From Candidatus Endomicrobiellum calonymphae (GTDB lineage: Bacteria; Elusimicrobiota; Endomicrobiia; Endomicrobiales; Endomicrobiaceae), in the NCBI GenBank assembly GCA_031269945.1, contig JAISYK010000006.1, positions 1 through 64,000 on the forward strand: a stretch of DNA of 64,000 nucleotides, written 5' to 3'. Each line of letters starts with the position of its first letter. Position 1 is the first letter of the stretch. Below the pieces are notes generated by a model. It did not search any database, had not been told where the DNA came from, and worked only from the letters and a program-made list of their open reading frames with translations. The translations under genes were made by a program, and so were the position numbers. Positions 38,023 through 47,500 of this stretch are shown here, one piece after another.

Positions 38023-40554
38023 ATGTTTATGGAAAAATTATCTCAACTTGATGAAATATTGAGCTGTGTGCGAAAGCCTGCGAGATATATCGGCTGCGAA
38101 CTAAATTCTCATCCTGCTGATATGTCTGCGGATTTTTCTGTAGTTTTGTGCTTCCCAGATATTTATGAAGTAGGTGCTTCTAATCTTGGACTCGAAATTC
38201 TTTATCATTTAATTAACGAAAAAAAACTTGCCCGTTGCGAGAGAGTATTTGCTCCCGATGATGATTTAGAATTACTTTTAAGAAAGTATAAAGTAGATTT
38301 ATTTTCGTTGGAATCTAAAAGTGCTTTAAAAAGTTTTGATATTTTAGGTTTTACAATTCAGTGCGAACTTGTTGCCACTAATATCGTCAATGTTTTGGAT
38401 TTATCAGGTATATCTATATTTTCAAGAAAAAGAAAAGACGATGAACCTTTGGTAATAGGAGGAGGACCTGTGTTAACTAACCCTGAGCCTTTTTGTGATT
38501 TTTTTGATTTATTCGTTTTGGGCGATGGGGAAGAGGCGATGGAAGAGATAGTAAATGTGTGTAGAAGGTTAAAGAGTGTTAAATTTACTAAATTTGAAAT
38601 CTTAAAAGAGTTATCAAATATAGACGGCGTATATGTGCCAATGTTTTATAATATTGAATATAACGAAGATAATACGATAAAGTGCGTAGTCCCAGTGCAC
38701 AAAAATGTAAAAACGATTATTAAGAAAAATGTTGTGAATATTGAGGATGCATACTTCCCTTTAAAAAAAATAATTCCTTTTGTAAAAATTATACATGATA
38801 GACTAAATATTGAAGTCGCAAGAGGTTGTCCAGGTCGTTGCCGTTTTTGCCAAGCGTCAAAATATTATGGACCGTGGAGGCATAGGACATATGAAAAGTT
38901 ACTGCATATTTTGAGAGAAGGGTTGCAAGCTACGGGTTTTAAAGAAGTTACCTTTTCATCTCTTTCATGTAGCGATTATAAATATTTAGATAAGTTGTTA
39001 ATTGAGACGAATGATTTGTATGGTGATTCTAATCTTAATATTTCTTTGCCTTCTTTGAGATGTGAAAAATATTCTGTAAAAATAGCTCAATACATTAATA
39101 GAATTAAAAGGCCTACGCTTACTTTTGCACCTGAAGCGGGAACTGATAGAATGCGTAATGTGATAGGTAAATATCTTTCTGAAAAGCAGATAATAGAAAC
39201 TCTTCTTATTGCGAATGCTATGGGGTGGAAAGTTGTAAAGCTTTATTTTATGATTGGTCTTCCTACGGAGACGGATGATGATATATCCGAGATAGGACGT
39301 CTTGTTAGGTTTGTTAAAGGGAAGGCAAAAGCTTTGAATTTTAATGTTTCGGTTTCGCCTTTTGTTCCGAAAGCACAGACACCTTTTCAATGGTCGCCAA
39401 TGGCTGATATTGATGATATAAAACGAAAAACTGATATTTTAAATAATCTGCTTCCAGCTAATATAAAAGTTCATAATTGCAAAACAAGTATACTAGAAGC
39501 TTTACTTGCGAAAGGAGACAGACGTCTTTCGTCATTGATTTATAAAGCTTGGCAGAAAGGTGCAAAATTTGACCAGTGGACTGAGAAATTTAACAGCTAT
39601 ATATGGGATGAAGCTATAGCTGAGACTAATATAGATTTAAATTTTTATATTTATAGGAATATAAAATTTGAAGAAATTCTACCATGGGATCATTTAGATT
39701 TTGGCGTACCCAAGGACGCTTTATATAGAGAATACATTAAGGGCATAAACGAAACTGTTGAGGACAACAAATCGGATAGTGCTGATCTTCAAGCTAAAGA
39801 TACATGTGGAGGTTGTATTTCTAGTGTAGCTCAGTCTGATATGCAACAAATCTTATTACCTGAAAATTATGTAGAGCCTAAAGTTTTAGTTAATAAGCCT
39901 GTTGTGCGTTTAAGATTTCGTTTTTCAAAAAAAGGTATTCTCAGATTCATATCTCATTTAGAGCAAATAAGATTATTTAGAAAACTAGCAAGGCGTTCGG
40001 GACTCCCGATAGCATTTACTGCAGGGTTTAGTCCTAAAGTTAAGTCGTCTTATGGACCACCTCTTTCTGTGGGTCATGAGAGTTCAAGCGAGTACATAGA
40101 ACTGTATTTTACTAAGAAAGTATATATTGAAGATGTTAGATCGAGTTTTTTAGAGCTTTTACCTGTCGACTTTAAGTTACTTAGTATAAAAAGAGTACCT
40201 TTGATTTTTCCCAATATAGACGTTTTATCTAATGTCGCAGAATACGAAATAAAAAATGTAAATATTTCACAAAAAAAACTGGATGAGTTTTTATCTCAAA
40301 GTTTGATTATGGTAGAAAAAGCAAAAAAAGACAAAGTTATTGAAATTGATGTCAAACCTTTAATAAGATCATTTAAAAATGAAGATAACGTTTTAAAATT
40401 ACAGCTTCGTTTTGGCAACATAGGACATATTAAGCCTGAGTCGGTTTTAAAAAAATTACTAGAAGGAAATCAAAAAAGTTATAGCAAAACATACGCGATT
40501 GAAAGAACTAATTTATATGTTGAAACGAAAAACGGGAAAATACATGAACTTTGA
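38023..40554 (+). CDS. Radical SAM protein fused to a DUF2344 domain
   Basis: The product is 843 residues. Residues about 40-200 form a B12-binding-like domain (VVLCFPDIYEVGASNLGLEI). The radical SAM core carries the iron-sulphur motif CPGRCRFC near residue 270 and APEAGTDRMR near residue 370. From about 628 a DUF2344 domain follows (RFRFSKKGILRFISHLEQ, and TAGFSPKVKSSYGPPLSVG). This two-domain fusion usually stands next to rng, rplU, rpmA and obgE, and here rng follows by 53 bases. The reaction is not known; the neighbourhood suggests an RNA or ribosome-related modification. Confidence 0.88.
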   Translation: MFMEKLSQLDEILSCVRKPARYIGCELNSHPADMSADFSVVLCFPDIYEVGASNLGLEILYHLINEKKLARCERVFAPDDDLELLLRKYKVDLFSLESKSALKSFDILGFTIQCELVATNIVNVLDLSGISIFSRKRKDDEPLVIGGGPVLTNPEPFCDFFDLFVLGDGEEAMEEIVNVCRRLKSVKFTKFEILKELSNIDGVYVPMFYNIEYNEDNTIKCVVPVHKNVKTIIKKNVVNIEDAYFPLKKIIPFVKIIHDRLNIEVARGCPGRCRFCQASKYYGPWRHRTYEKLLHILREGLQATGFKEVTFSSLSCSDYKYLDKLLIETNDLYGDSNLNISLPSLRCEKYSVKIAQYINRIKRPTLTFAPEAGTDRMRNVIGKYLSEKQIIETLLIANAMGWKVVKLYFMIGLPTETDDDISEIGRLVRFVKGKAKALNFNVSVSPFVPKAQTPFQWSPMADIDDIKRKTDILNNLLPANIKVHNCKTSILEALLAKGDRRLSSLIYKAWQKGAKFDQWTEKFNSYIWDEAIAETNIDLNFYIYRNIKFEEILPWDHLDFGVPKDALYREYIKGINETVEDNKSDSADLQAKDTCGGCISSVAQSDMQQILLPENYVEPKVLVNKPVVRLRFRFSKKGILRFISHLEQIRLFRKLARRSGLPIAFTAGFSPKVKSSYGPPLSVGHESSSEYIELYFTKKVYIEDVRSSFLELLPVDFKLLSIKRVPLIFPNIDVLSNVAEYEIKNVNISQKKLDEFLSQSLIMVEKAKKDKVIEIDVKPLIRSFKNEDNVLKLQLRFGNIGHIKPESVLKKLLEGNQKSYSKTYAIERTNLYVETKNGKIHEL

Positions 40555-40607
40555 GCATTGATAAAATATGCATATGTAAAATGTAGGTTACTGATAGAGA
40601 AAAAAAT

Positions 40608-41882
40608 GTGGAGAATAGAGTGGTAATTGTAGTTAATAAATCAGTTGAAGAGACAAAAGTTGCTATACTTGAAAATGGTAAACTTTCTGATTTGTTTATT
40701 GAAAGAAAAAAGTCTGAAAAGATATTGAACAACATTTATAAGGGAAGAGTGCAAAACATTGTTCCAGCGTTAGGTTTGGTGTTTGTGGATATTGGATTCA
40801 GTAAAAGCGCATATCTTAATGTTGATGATGTAGTAGTGCAATGTGATAAAAAAAACATTGAAAATATGATTAAACCAGGACAGGATATAATAGTGCAGGT
40901 TTATAAAGAACCGATAAGTAGTAAAGGGCCTAAGGTGACAATGAATATTTCGCTTCCAGGGAGATTTTTAGTATATGTGCCTTTTGGCGATAACGTAGGC
41001 ATATCTAAAAGAATTAAGAATAAACAAGAATGTGAAAGATTAAAAGGTATAGTCAATGAAATAAAAAAAAAAATTGTTGGTGGCATAATAATAAGAACTG
41101 AAGCTAAAAAAGTTAAAGAAACAGAAATCAAAAATGAATCCAACTATTTAATAAAACTTTGGATGTCTATAGTTGAAAAATTTAAAAATATGGAACCAAC
41201 TGATCTTATTCATAAAGATTTAGGTACAGTGTTTCAGGTAGTTAGGGATTATTTTTCAGATAATATTGCACTCATGTGTATAGATTCTCGAAAGGAGTTT
41301 AATGAGGTTGTTAATTTTGTAAAGATTATGTTCCCTGAATTCATTGATAAAATTGTGTTTTACGATTCTGAAACACCTATATTTCAAGCATACGGCATTG
41401 AAGAAGAGATAAATGAGCTGTGCTCAAGTAAAGTGAATCTTAACTTTGGCGGCTATATTATTATTCAAGAGATGGAATCTCTTTGTGCGATAGACGTCAA
41501 TAGTGGAAAATTTACGTCAAAATTTGATCAAGAAGAGACTGCTGTTCTTACTAATCTTGAGGCTTCAAAAGAAATTGCGAGACAATTAAGACTTAGAAAT
41601 ATAGGTGGCATAATTGTTATTGATTTTATAGACATGAAAAAACCTTCAAATAGGCGAGAAGTTTTTAATAGACTTCGCAAAGCCACTATGAACGATAAAG
41701 CTAAAATAAAAATATGGCCTATGACTAAGCTTGGTCTTATAGAAATGACAAGAGAAAGAAAAAAAAAGTCATTATTTTTTCTTCTCGGCGATGCTTGTCC
41801 TGTTTGTCAGGGATTAGGTTTTGTGTTTTCAAAAAAAAGCTCCAACTTTTATTATGGAAACAAAATTGAATCTAAATACTAA
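40608..41882 (+). CDS. rng: Ribonuclease G/E family endoribonuclease, short C-terminus
   Basis: This enzyme would process rRNA and decay mRNA. GTG 40608 is the start, since the overlapping ATG 40606 runs into a stop. The product is 424 residues against about 490-510 for most RNase G. It shows the S1 domain (YKGRVQNIVPALGLVFVDIG, near residue 45), the catalytic metal-binding Asp in CAIDVNSGKF (about 295) and VIDFIDM (about 340), and the zinc link CPVCQGLG near 400. Only about 20 residues follow the zinc link; the small dimer-supporting domain is missing. It may be still active or partly eroded. Confidence 0.87.
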   Translation: MENRVVIVVNKSVEETKVAILENGKLSDLFIERKKSEKILNNIYKGRVQNIVPALGLVFVDIGFSKSAYLNVDDVVVQCDKKNIENMIKPGQDIIVQVYKEPISSKGPKVTMNISLPGRFLVYVPFGDNVGISKRIKNKQECERLKGIVNEIKKKIVGGIIIRTEAKKVKETEIKNESNYLIKLWMSIVEKFKNMEPTDLIHKDLGTVFQVVRDYFSDNIALMCIDSRKEFNEVVNFVKIMFPEFIDKIVFYDSETPIFQAYGIEEEINELCSSKVNLNFGGYIIIQEMESLCAIDVNSGKFTSKFDQEETAVLTNLEASKEIARQLRLRNIGGIIVIDFIDMKKPSNRREVFNRLRKATMNDKAKIKIWPMTKLGLIEMTRERKKKSLFFLLGDACPVCQGLGFVFSKKSSNFYYGNKIESKY

Positions 41883-41901
41883 ATAGCTTAAAAATTTTAA
41901 A

Positions 41902-41931
41902 TTTAAAAGCGATGTGGAAGCATCTTTTTTT
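41902..41931 (+). terminator. Possible terminator after rng
   Basis: GATG (41911-41914) pairs with CATC (41921-41924) around a six-base loop. The flanking A-rich and T-rich runs extend the stem after one mismatch, and seven T follow. The stem core is short, so this is a moderate call. Confidence 0.45.
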
Positions 41932-42046
41932 GATAATATAAACACAAAGTCATGAACCCACTTTTCTAGTCAGCATCAAGTAAAGCTAGGCCGCACAGAA
42001 ACATTTAAAAAAAAATGTCAAGAAAAAAAACGCGACTAATAAAGCT

Positions 42047-43672
42047 TCATGATCTCAAATATTTTCTTAAAGTTTTGCGAACTGCACCACTTCCTGCGAG
42101 CATTTCTTTAAAGTACTTTTCTATTTTCTTACCAAGATTTGCCTTATAAAGATTCACGCTGAATATTTTTTCATTTGATAAAATCGTTGTCAATTTCCCA
42201 TCTGATGAACTTGGCTGTCCTATTTTTACATCTTTTAAAAAATTTTGCAGGTATGGCATAATAGGGTCAGGACTTAGAGTTAGAGGATTATTATTATCGT
42301 CTCTGGCCACAAGGTACCTACACCAACCGGCTATTGTTAATGGTATGAATATAAGCGAATTTATATCTAAGTCTGTACGCTTTAAATAGAGTTTGATCGT
42401 TTCTCCAAAACGTATGCCAAGTTTTTGAGATGTGTCTGTCGCGATGCGCTGTGGAGTATCTGGTATGTTGGGATTTGGAAACCGTACATTAATAACTTCG
42501 TTTATAAAGTTGGAAGGTTTTATGATACCCGGATCAACTACTACTGGCATACCTTCGTCGTAGCCTATTTTTGAGATTAATTTAACAAGATCTTTATCTT
42601 TCATTTCGTCAGAAATGGAGGTAAACCCCAATATGCAACCGAATATTGCAAGTGCAGAATGCAAAGGATTTAAACAAGTACACACCTTCATCTTTTCTAC
42701 TTTATCTACAGTACTTTTATCACAAAAATAGACTCCTGCTTTCTCAAGTGCTGGACGTCCGTTCGGAAAGACATCTTCAACAACAAGATATTGTGCTTCT
42801 TCCGTATTGACAAAAGGGGCAATAACTGAATTTTTAGACGTTTTTATGATTTGAGTGCTACCAAAACCTATTTTATCGAGTCTCTGTTTTACTTTTTGTG
42901 AAGGATATGGTGTAATTTTATCAATCATGCTCCATGGGAAAGAGACTTTTTTGTCATCTGATAGATAGTCAATAAATTCTTGATTTACATGTTTACGCAA
43001 TTTCCATTCATTTGCAACGGTTAACACTGCGACTTTTAATCTGTCGCCATTGTGAGAGAAATTGTCAGTGCTTACGAGTGCCACTGGAAGTTTGTTGTTT
43101 TTGTAGCGTTCATACATTAAAGCAGTTAATTTAGTCATGGCACTTTCTGGTCTGGCGATCCCTTCATCAAATTCTTTTAATATATCTGTCTTGAACGAGC
43201 CATTTATTGTTTTGAGATCATAACCTTTTTCTGTAATAGACAACGTTACTATCTGAAGAGAAGGTGCGGTAAATATAGTTTTTAGCCGTTTCCATGAAAT
43301 TTTATCTGCACTGTTAGCTGCTATACTCTCAGTAATGCTTGAAATTATGCGCAGTTTCATATCTCCATTTGCACACGTAATGACCTGTAAGCTGAGATTA
43401 TCATAAGGTTTATATGCTTTTTCAATGATTTCGTAATCAAAAGATTCAACGACAATTATGCCTTTGTCAGATAATTTTTGTTCAATGAGTTCTTGAGCTA
43501 TGGCACAGTGAAAGCCTTTAAAAAGATTTCCCGCTCCAAAATGAATCCAAGTGGGTGCATCAAAAGTTTTTTTGTAAATCTCTGAATCGTCGCCATCTGT
43601 GACATGAATATTATTTTTTTCGAAGCTTATTTTATTTTCTCTTACATATTTTTTACTTTTTAGCTCTAACAT
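42047..43672 (-). CDS. uxuB: Fructuronate reductase / mannitol dehydrogenase family
   Basis: The product is 541 residues, an NAD-dependent polyol dehydrogenase of the mannitol dehydrogenase family, with the N-terminal nucleotide-binding start THIHFGAGN-like (WIHFGAGNLFKGFH near residue 42) and the substrate-side VSTDNFSHNGDRLK near residue 200 and KVCTCLNPLHSALA near residue 340, where the catalytic Lys region is expected. Its placement after uxuA, with a seven-base overlap, indicates fructuronate to mannonate reduction rather than mannitol oxidation. It is the last gene of the hexuronate cluster. The role of this longer subtype is inferred from context. Confidence 0.88.
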   Translation of the reverse strand: MLELKSKKYVRENKISFEKNNIHVTDGDDSEIYKKTFDAPTWIHFGAGNLFKGFHCAIAQELIEQKLSDKGIIVVESFDYEIIEKAYKPYDNLSLQVITCANGDMKLRIISSITESIAANSADKISWKRLKTIFTAPSLQIVTLSITEKGYDLKTINGSFKTDILKEFDEGIARPESAMTKLTALMYERYKNNKLPVALVSTDNFSHNGDRLKVAVLTVANEWKLRKHVNQEFIDYLSDDKKVSFPWSMIDKITPYPSQKVKQRLDKIGFGSTQIIKTSKNSVIAPFVNTEEAQYLVVEDVFPNGRPALEKAGVYFCDKSTVDKVEKMKVCTCLNPLHSALAIFGCILGFTSISDEMKDKDLVKLISKIGYDEGMPVVVDPGIIKPSNFINEVINVRFPNPNIPDTPQRIATDTSQKLGIRFGETIKLYLKRTDLDINSLIFIPLTIAGWCRYLVARDDNNNPLTLSPDPIMPYLQNFLKDVKIGQPSSSDGKLTTILSNEKIFSVNLYKANLGKKIEKYFKEMLAGSGAVRKTLRKYLRS

Positions 43673-44772
43673 AAAAGAACACCTTTAGTTATTTTTTTAT
43701 TTTGTTTTTCTAACGTATCCCAAATGCCAAGAATATACATGATGCCTAAAGCTCTGTCATAAAGGCCGTAACCGGGACGCAATCCGGGACGGGACTCTTC
43801 GTTCCAAATATGTCTTCCATGATCTGGACGGACATAATACTTAAATCCTAATTTGTGAAATGTGTGCACGATTTCTACAATGTCTAAAGAACCGTCACAA
43901 GAACGATGCGAGCTTTCTATGAAATCGCCGTTTTCAAAACGTTTTACGTTTCTGATATGTGCAAAAAATATTTTGTCATGATAAGTTTTTATCAAATCAA
44001 CAATATCATTTTTATCCGATGAGCCTAGTGATCCTGTGCACAGCGTAAGACCGTTTGCTGGACTATCGACAAGATTTAAGTATCTTTGAATATTTTCTTT
44101 AGAAATAATGAGTCTTGGAAGGCCAAATATGCTCCATGGTGGATCATCAGGGTGAATAGCCATTTTTATACCATTTTCTTCTGCAACTGGAACAATTTCT
44201 TTTAAAAAATATTTTGCGTTTTCAAAAAGATTTTCTATAGTAAACCCTTCGTAAGCCTTAAATAATTCTCTTATTTTTGAAAGCCGTTCAGGTTCCCATC
44301 CTGGCATTGACAATAGCCCTTTTTGTTTTGACAGATTGTCCAAAAATTCATAGGGATTGAGACTGTCGATTTTTGCCTTTTCATAAAAAAGTGCTGTTGA
44401 GCCGTCAGAAAGAGCTTTATATAAATCTGTTCTTGTCCAGTCGAAAACAGGCATGAAGTTATAGCATACAACTTTTACGCCGGCTTTGCCTAAATTACGT
44501 AGAGTGTTTTTATAGTTTTCAATATACTTACTTCGCGAAGGGAGTCCAAGTTTTATATCTTCATGTACGTTTACGCTTTCAACCACTTCATTGTTAAAAC
44601 CCTCTTTAGAAAAGCAAATTTTAATTTGATTGATTTTGTCCATTTCCCAATATTCACCTGCTGGTACATCGTGAAGTGCCCACACTATTCCTTTAACTCC
44701 AGGTATCTGTTTAATGAAGTTTAATGGAATTGTGTCAAATTTTTCTCCATACCATCTGAAAGTAATTTGCAT
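43666..44772 (-). CDS. uxuA: Mannonate dehydratase
   Basis: UxuA converts D-mannonate into 2-keto-3-deoxygluconate. The product is 368 residues, with TFRWYGEKFDTIPL at the start, PGVKGIVWALHDVPAGE near residue 25, MAIHPDDPPWSIFGLPRL near residue 205 and the metal site region CTGSLGSS, FAHIRNVKRFENGDF and YVRPDHGRHIW. AGGAGG is eleven bases upstream of ATG 44772. It overlaps uxuB by seven bases; the 230-base gap to kdgK contains no gene. Confidence 0.95.
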   Translation of the reverse strand: MQITFRWYGEKFDTIPLNFIKQIPGVKGIVWALHDVPAGEYWEMDKINQIKICFSKEGFNNEVVESVNVHEDIKLGLPSRSKYIENYKNTLRNLGKAGVKVVCYNFMPVFDWTRTDLYKALSDGSTALFYEKAKIDSLNPYEFLDNLSKQKGLLSMPGWEPERLSKIRELFKAYEGFTIENLFENAKYFLKEIVPVAEENGIKMAIHPDDPPWSIFGLPRLIISKENIQRYLNLVDSPANGLTLCTGSLGSSDKNDIVDLIKTYHDKIFFAHIRNVKRFENGDFIESSHRSCDGSLDIVEIVHTFHKLGFKYYVRPDHGRHIWNEESRPGLRPGYGLYDRALGIMYILGIWDTLEKQNKKITKGVLLC

Positions 44773-45002
44773 ATAGGTGATTCCTCCTCAGAGATAGCTT
44801 TGACAGTAAATCAAAAATTACTAACTCTTCTTAAAGCAACACAGACTAAATGGCTAAGTCCAATTTAAAAACTTCAATCGCCTTAAAAACTCTTCTTTTA
44901 AGACCTGTATAAATTATTACGATCTACACGTACCTAATATGGAAACAGTTACTTATTGATAAGCAGATTTTAATTTTGAGACAAAAAAAAACTAAAACTA
45001 AA

Positions 45003-46028
45003 TTATCTTTGAACTCGTCCAGAGGCGTCTCCGCTTACCAATCTTAATACTTCATCTACTGACATTTGGTTGAAATCTCCTTCTACACTGTGTTTTAAGC
45101 AACTTGCGGCAACAGCAAATTCTAATGCATCTCTAGATGAAAAGTCGTTGATAAGGGAATAAATTAGTCCGGCTCCAAAAGAATCTCCTCCGCCTACTCT
45201 GTCAATTATATGTATTAAATATTCTTTACTGAAATAAAACTTTTCTCCATCGTAGATCATAGCAGACCAACGATTATCGTTTGCCGAAATTGAACTTCGT
45301 AAAGTTATTGCGACTTTTGAGAACTTGAATCTGTCCGTTACTACTTTAGCAACTTCTTTGTAATCTTCGTGGTTAACTTTTCCTGATGTTATATCGCTGT
45401 GCTTTGCTTTAATTCCAAATACATCGTCTATGTCTTCTTCATTCGCTATACAAACGTCAACAGATTTACAAATCTCCCCCATGATTTTTCTGGCTTTTTC
45501 TTTAGCCCAAAGCTTTTTTCTGAAATTTAAATCGCAACTTATAGTGATTCCTTTTTTTTTTGCAATTTTACAAGCTTGAAGGCAAATTTCCGCAGTTTCA
45601 TCACTTAATGCTGGAGTTATTCCTGTGAAGTGAAACCACTGAGTTTTTTCAAAAATTTTATTCCAGTCAAAATCTGCATCTTTTGCTTCTGCCATGGCGG
45701 AATATTTTCTATCGTATATTACCTTTGACGGTCTTTGACTGGCACCTTTTTCAAGAAAATATATCCCTATTCTTTCGCCACCTCTCGTAATAAATGAAGT
45801 ATCTACGCCGCGTTCCCTTAAAGAATTTACTCCGGATTGTCCTATTTCATGTTCAGGTATTCTGCTTACAAAACGCACGTTTAATCCAAAGTTTGCCAAT
45901 GACACTGCAACATTTGCTTCTCCTCCACCATACGTTGCCCCGTAATTTTTTGCCTGCAAGAAGCGATAGTATCCATCAGGGGCAAGTCTCAGCATAAGCT
46001 CTCCGAAAGTTACGACACTTTTTGACAT
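45003..46028 (-). CDS. kdgK: 2-keto-3-deoxygluconate kinase (PfkB family)
   Basis: KdgK phosphorylates KDG to KDPG with ATP. The product is 341 residues. The PfkB N-terminal signature is YGGGEANVAVSLANFG near residue 34, the substrate-side patch is GIYFLEKGASQRPSKVIYDR near residue 88, and the C-terminal anion hole and base are DRVGGGDSFGAG near residue 290. GGAGGATATCGCT precedes ATG 46028. It lies 39 bases after the transporter gene in the same direction, so co-transcription is likely. Confidence 0.94.
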   Translation of the reverse strand: MSKSVVTFGELMLRLAPDGYYRFLQAKNYGATYGGGEANVAVSLANFGLNVRFVSRIPEHEIGQSGVNSLRERGVDTSFITRGGERIGIYFLEKGASQRPSKVIYDRKYSAMAEAKDADFDWNKIFEKTQWFHFTGITPALSDETAEICLQACKIAKKKGITISCDLNFRKKLWAKEKARKIMGEICKSVDVCIANEEDIDDVFGIKAKHSDITSGKVNHEDYKEVAKVVTDRFKFSKVAITLRSSISANDNRWSAMIYDGEKFYFSKEYLIHIIDRVGGGDSFGAGLIYSLINDFSSRDALEFAVAASCLKHSVEGDFNQMSVDEVLRLVSGDASGRVQR

Positions 46029-46067
46029 AGCGATATCCTCCTTTACTTCATTATTTACACACGAAAC

Positions 46068-47459
46068 TTATAAATCTGTTATAGGGTTAAACTTAGGAAC
46101 AAGTGATTTCATTATGCGCCATGCTAAGACATAAGAAATAGAGCAAAAAGTAAACATTATAGTATATCCCGTTTCGGTATGTCCAAGAGATTGGTAATAA
46201 TCAAATAACCAACCAGCACTTTTTGAAGTGACAAGACCACCAAAGCCACCTGCCATACCGCCAATTCCAGTAACGGAAGCCACAACTTTTTTAGGAAACA
46301 TATCGGATACTGTAGTGAATATATTTGCTGACCATGCTTGATGTGCAGATGCTCCGATTCCTATTAGAATGATTGGAAACCAATAACTTACTGAGCCTAA
46401 TGGCTGTGCTAGAAGAATTACGAGAGGGAAAAGTGCTATGACGATCATAGCTGTCATACGTGCGGAGTAAATATTCATGCCCTTGTTGATAAAGTAAGTA
46501 GGGAACCATCCTCCGCTTATACTGCCTATCATAGTCATACTATACAAAACTGCCAATGGTAACATTACTTCTGTACCTGTCATGTTATACTTGGTTTTAA
46601 GGTAAGCTGGCAACCAAAATAGAAAAAACCACCAAACTCCGTCAGTCAAAAACTTGCCTATTGCAAAAGACCACGTCTGTTTGTATCCTAGAAGACGAAT
46701 CCATTTGATCCCATTTTTGCTGTTTCCCGCATCATTTTTTTTTTCAAAAGTTTGCTCTTCTCCGTCGCTTAGTATATGTTTGTATTCAATTTCTCTTATT
46801 CTTCCTTTTTCTAAGAAATTTTTAGGAGTATCGTAATAACGTTTCCAAAATATCAGCCACAAAAAACCCGCAGAACCTACTGTTATAAATGCACTTTCCC
46901 AACCGAGGTACCTCGCTAGCCATGGGACGCTAAGCGGAGCGGCAATTGCTCCTATATTAGATCCAGAGTTAAAAATACCGGTTGCAAAAGAACGTTCTTT
47001 TTTTGGGAACCATTCCGCCGTGGTCTTAATGGCCGCGGGGAAATTTCCAGCCTCTCCCACGCCAAGTATAAAGCGAGCGAATATAAAGCCTATCACGGAT
47101 ATAGGTATAAAAATCCCGAGCTTGGAAAGTAAAGGCGAAATTGTACTTCCTATCTGAATGGCAAAAGCGTGTATTATGGCACCTAATGACCATAGCACTA
47201 ACGACCATGCGTACCCTTTTTTAGTGCCTAGCCAATCTATAAATCTTCCTGCAAAAAGTAATGCTATTGCATAAGAAATTTGAAATACCGACGTGATATT
47301 AGCATAATCGGTATTAGTCCATTGAAATTGTTCAGATAAGGACGGCTGCAACAAGCTTAATACTTGTCTGTCCAAATAGTTTACGGTAGTGGCGAAGAAA
47401 AGCAATGCACATATGGTCCATCTGTAATTGCCTATCTTTTGACTATCTTTTTGTGTCAT
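46068..47459 (-). CDS. exuT: Hexuronate transporter, MFS
   Basis: The product is 463 residues with about twelve membrane segments and belongs to the anion:cation symporter branch of the major facilitator superfamily. Family features are NYLDRQVLSLLQPSLSEQF near residue 24 and GVGEAGNFPAAIKTTAEWFP near residue 133, and a middle loop of about 45 residues after segment 6. It would take up glucuronate or galacturonate with protons in the inner membrane. Substrate is inferred from its place between uxaC and kdgK. AAGGAG precedes ATG 47459. Confidence 0.9.
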   Translation of the reverse strand: MTQKDSQKIGNYRWTICALLFFATTVNYLDRQVLSLLQPSLSEQFQWTNTDYANITSVFQISYAIALLFAGRFIDWLGTKKGYAWSLVLWSLGAIIHAFAIQIGSTISPLLSKLGIFIPISVIGFIFARFILGVGEAGNFPAAIKTTAEWFPKKERSFATGIFNSGSNIGAIAAPLSVPWLARYLGWESAFITVGSAGFLWLIFWKRYYDTPKNFLEKGRIREIEYKHILSDGEEQTFEKKNDAGNSKNGIKWIRLLGYKQTWSFAIGKFLTDGVWWFFLFWLPAYLKTKYNMTGTEVMLPLAVLYSMTMIGSISGGWFPTYFINKGMNIYSARMTAMIVIALFPLVILLAQPLGSVSYWFPIILIGIGASAHQAWSANIFTTVSDMFPKKVVASVTGIGGMAGGFGGLVTSKSAGWLFDYYQSLGHTETGYTIMFTFCSISYVLAWRIMKSLVPKFNPITDL

Positions 47460-47500
47460 ATAAAACTCCTTATCTTAGTTTTTTTTGAAAAATTCTCACG

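Noticed and set aside
38998-39390. 130-codon minus-strand frame inside the radical SAM gene
   Set aside because: It is antisense to a well supported coding region, is rich in Arg, Asn and Ile, and has no motif.
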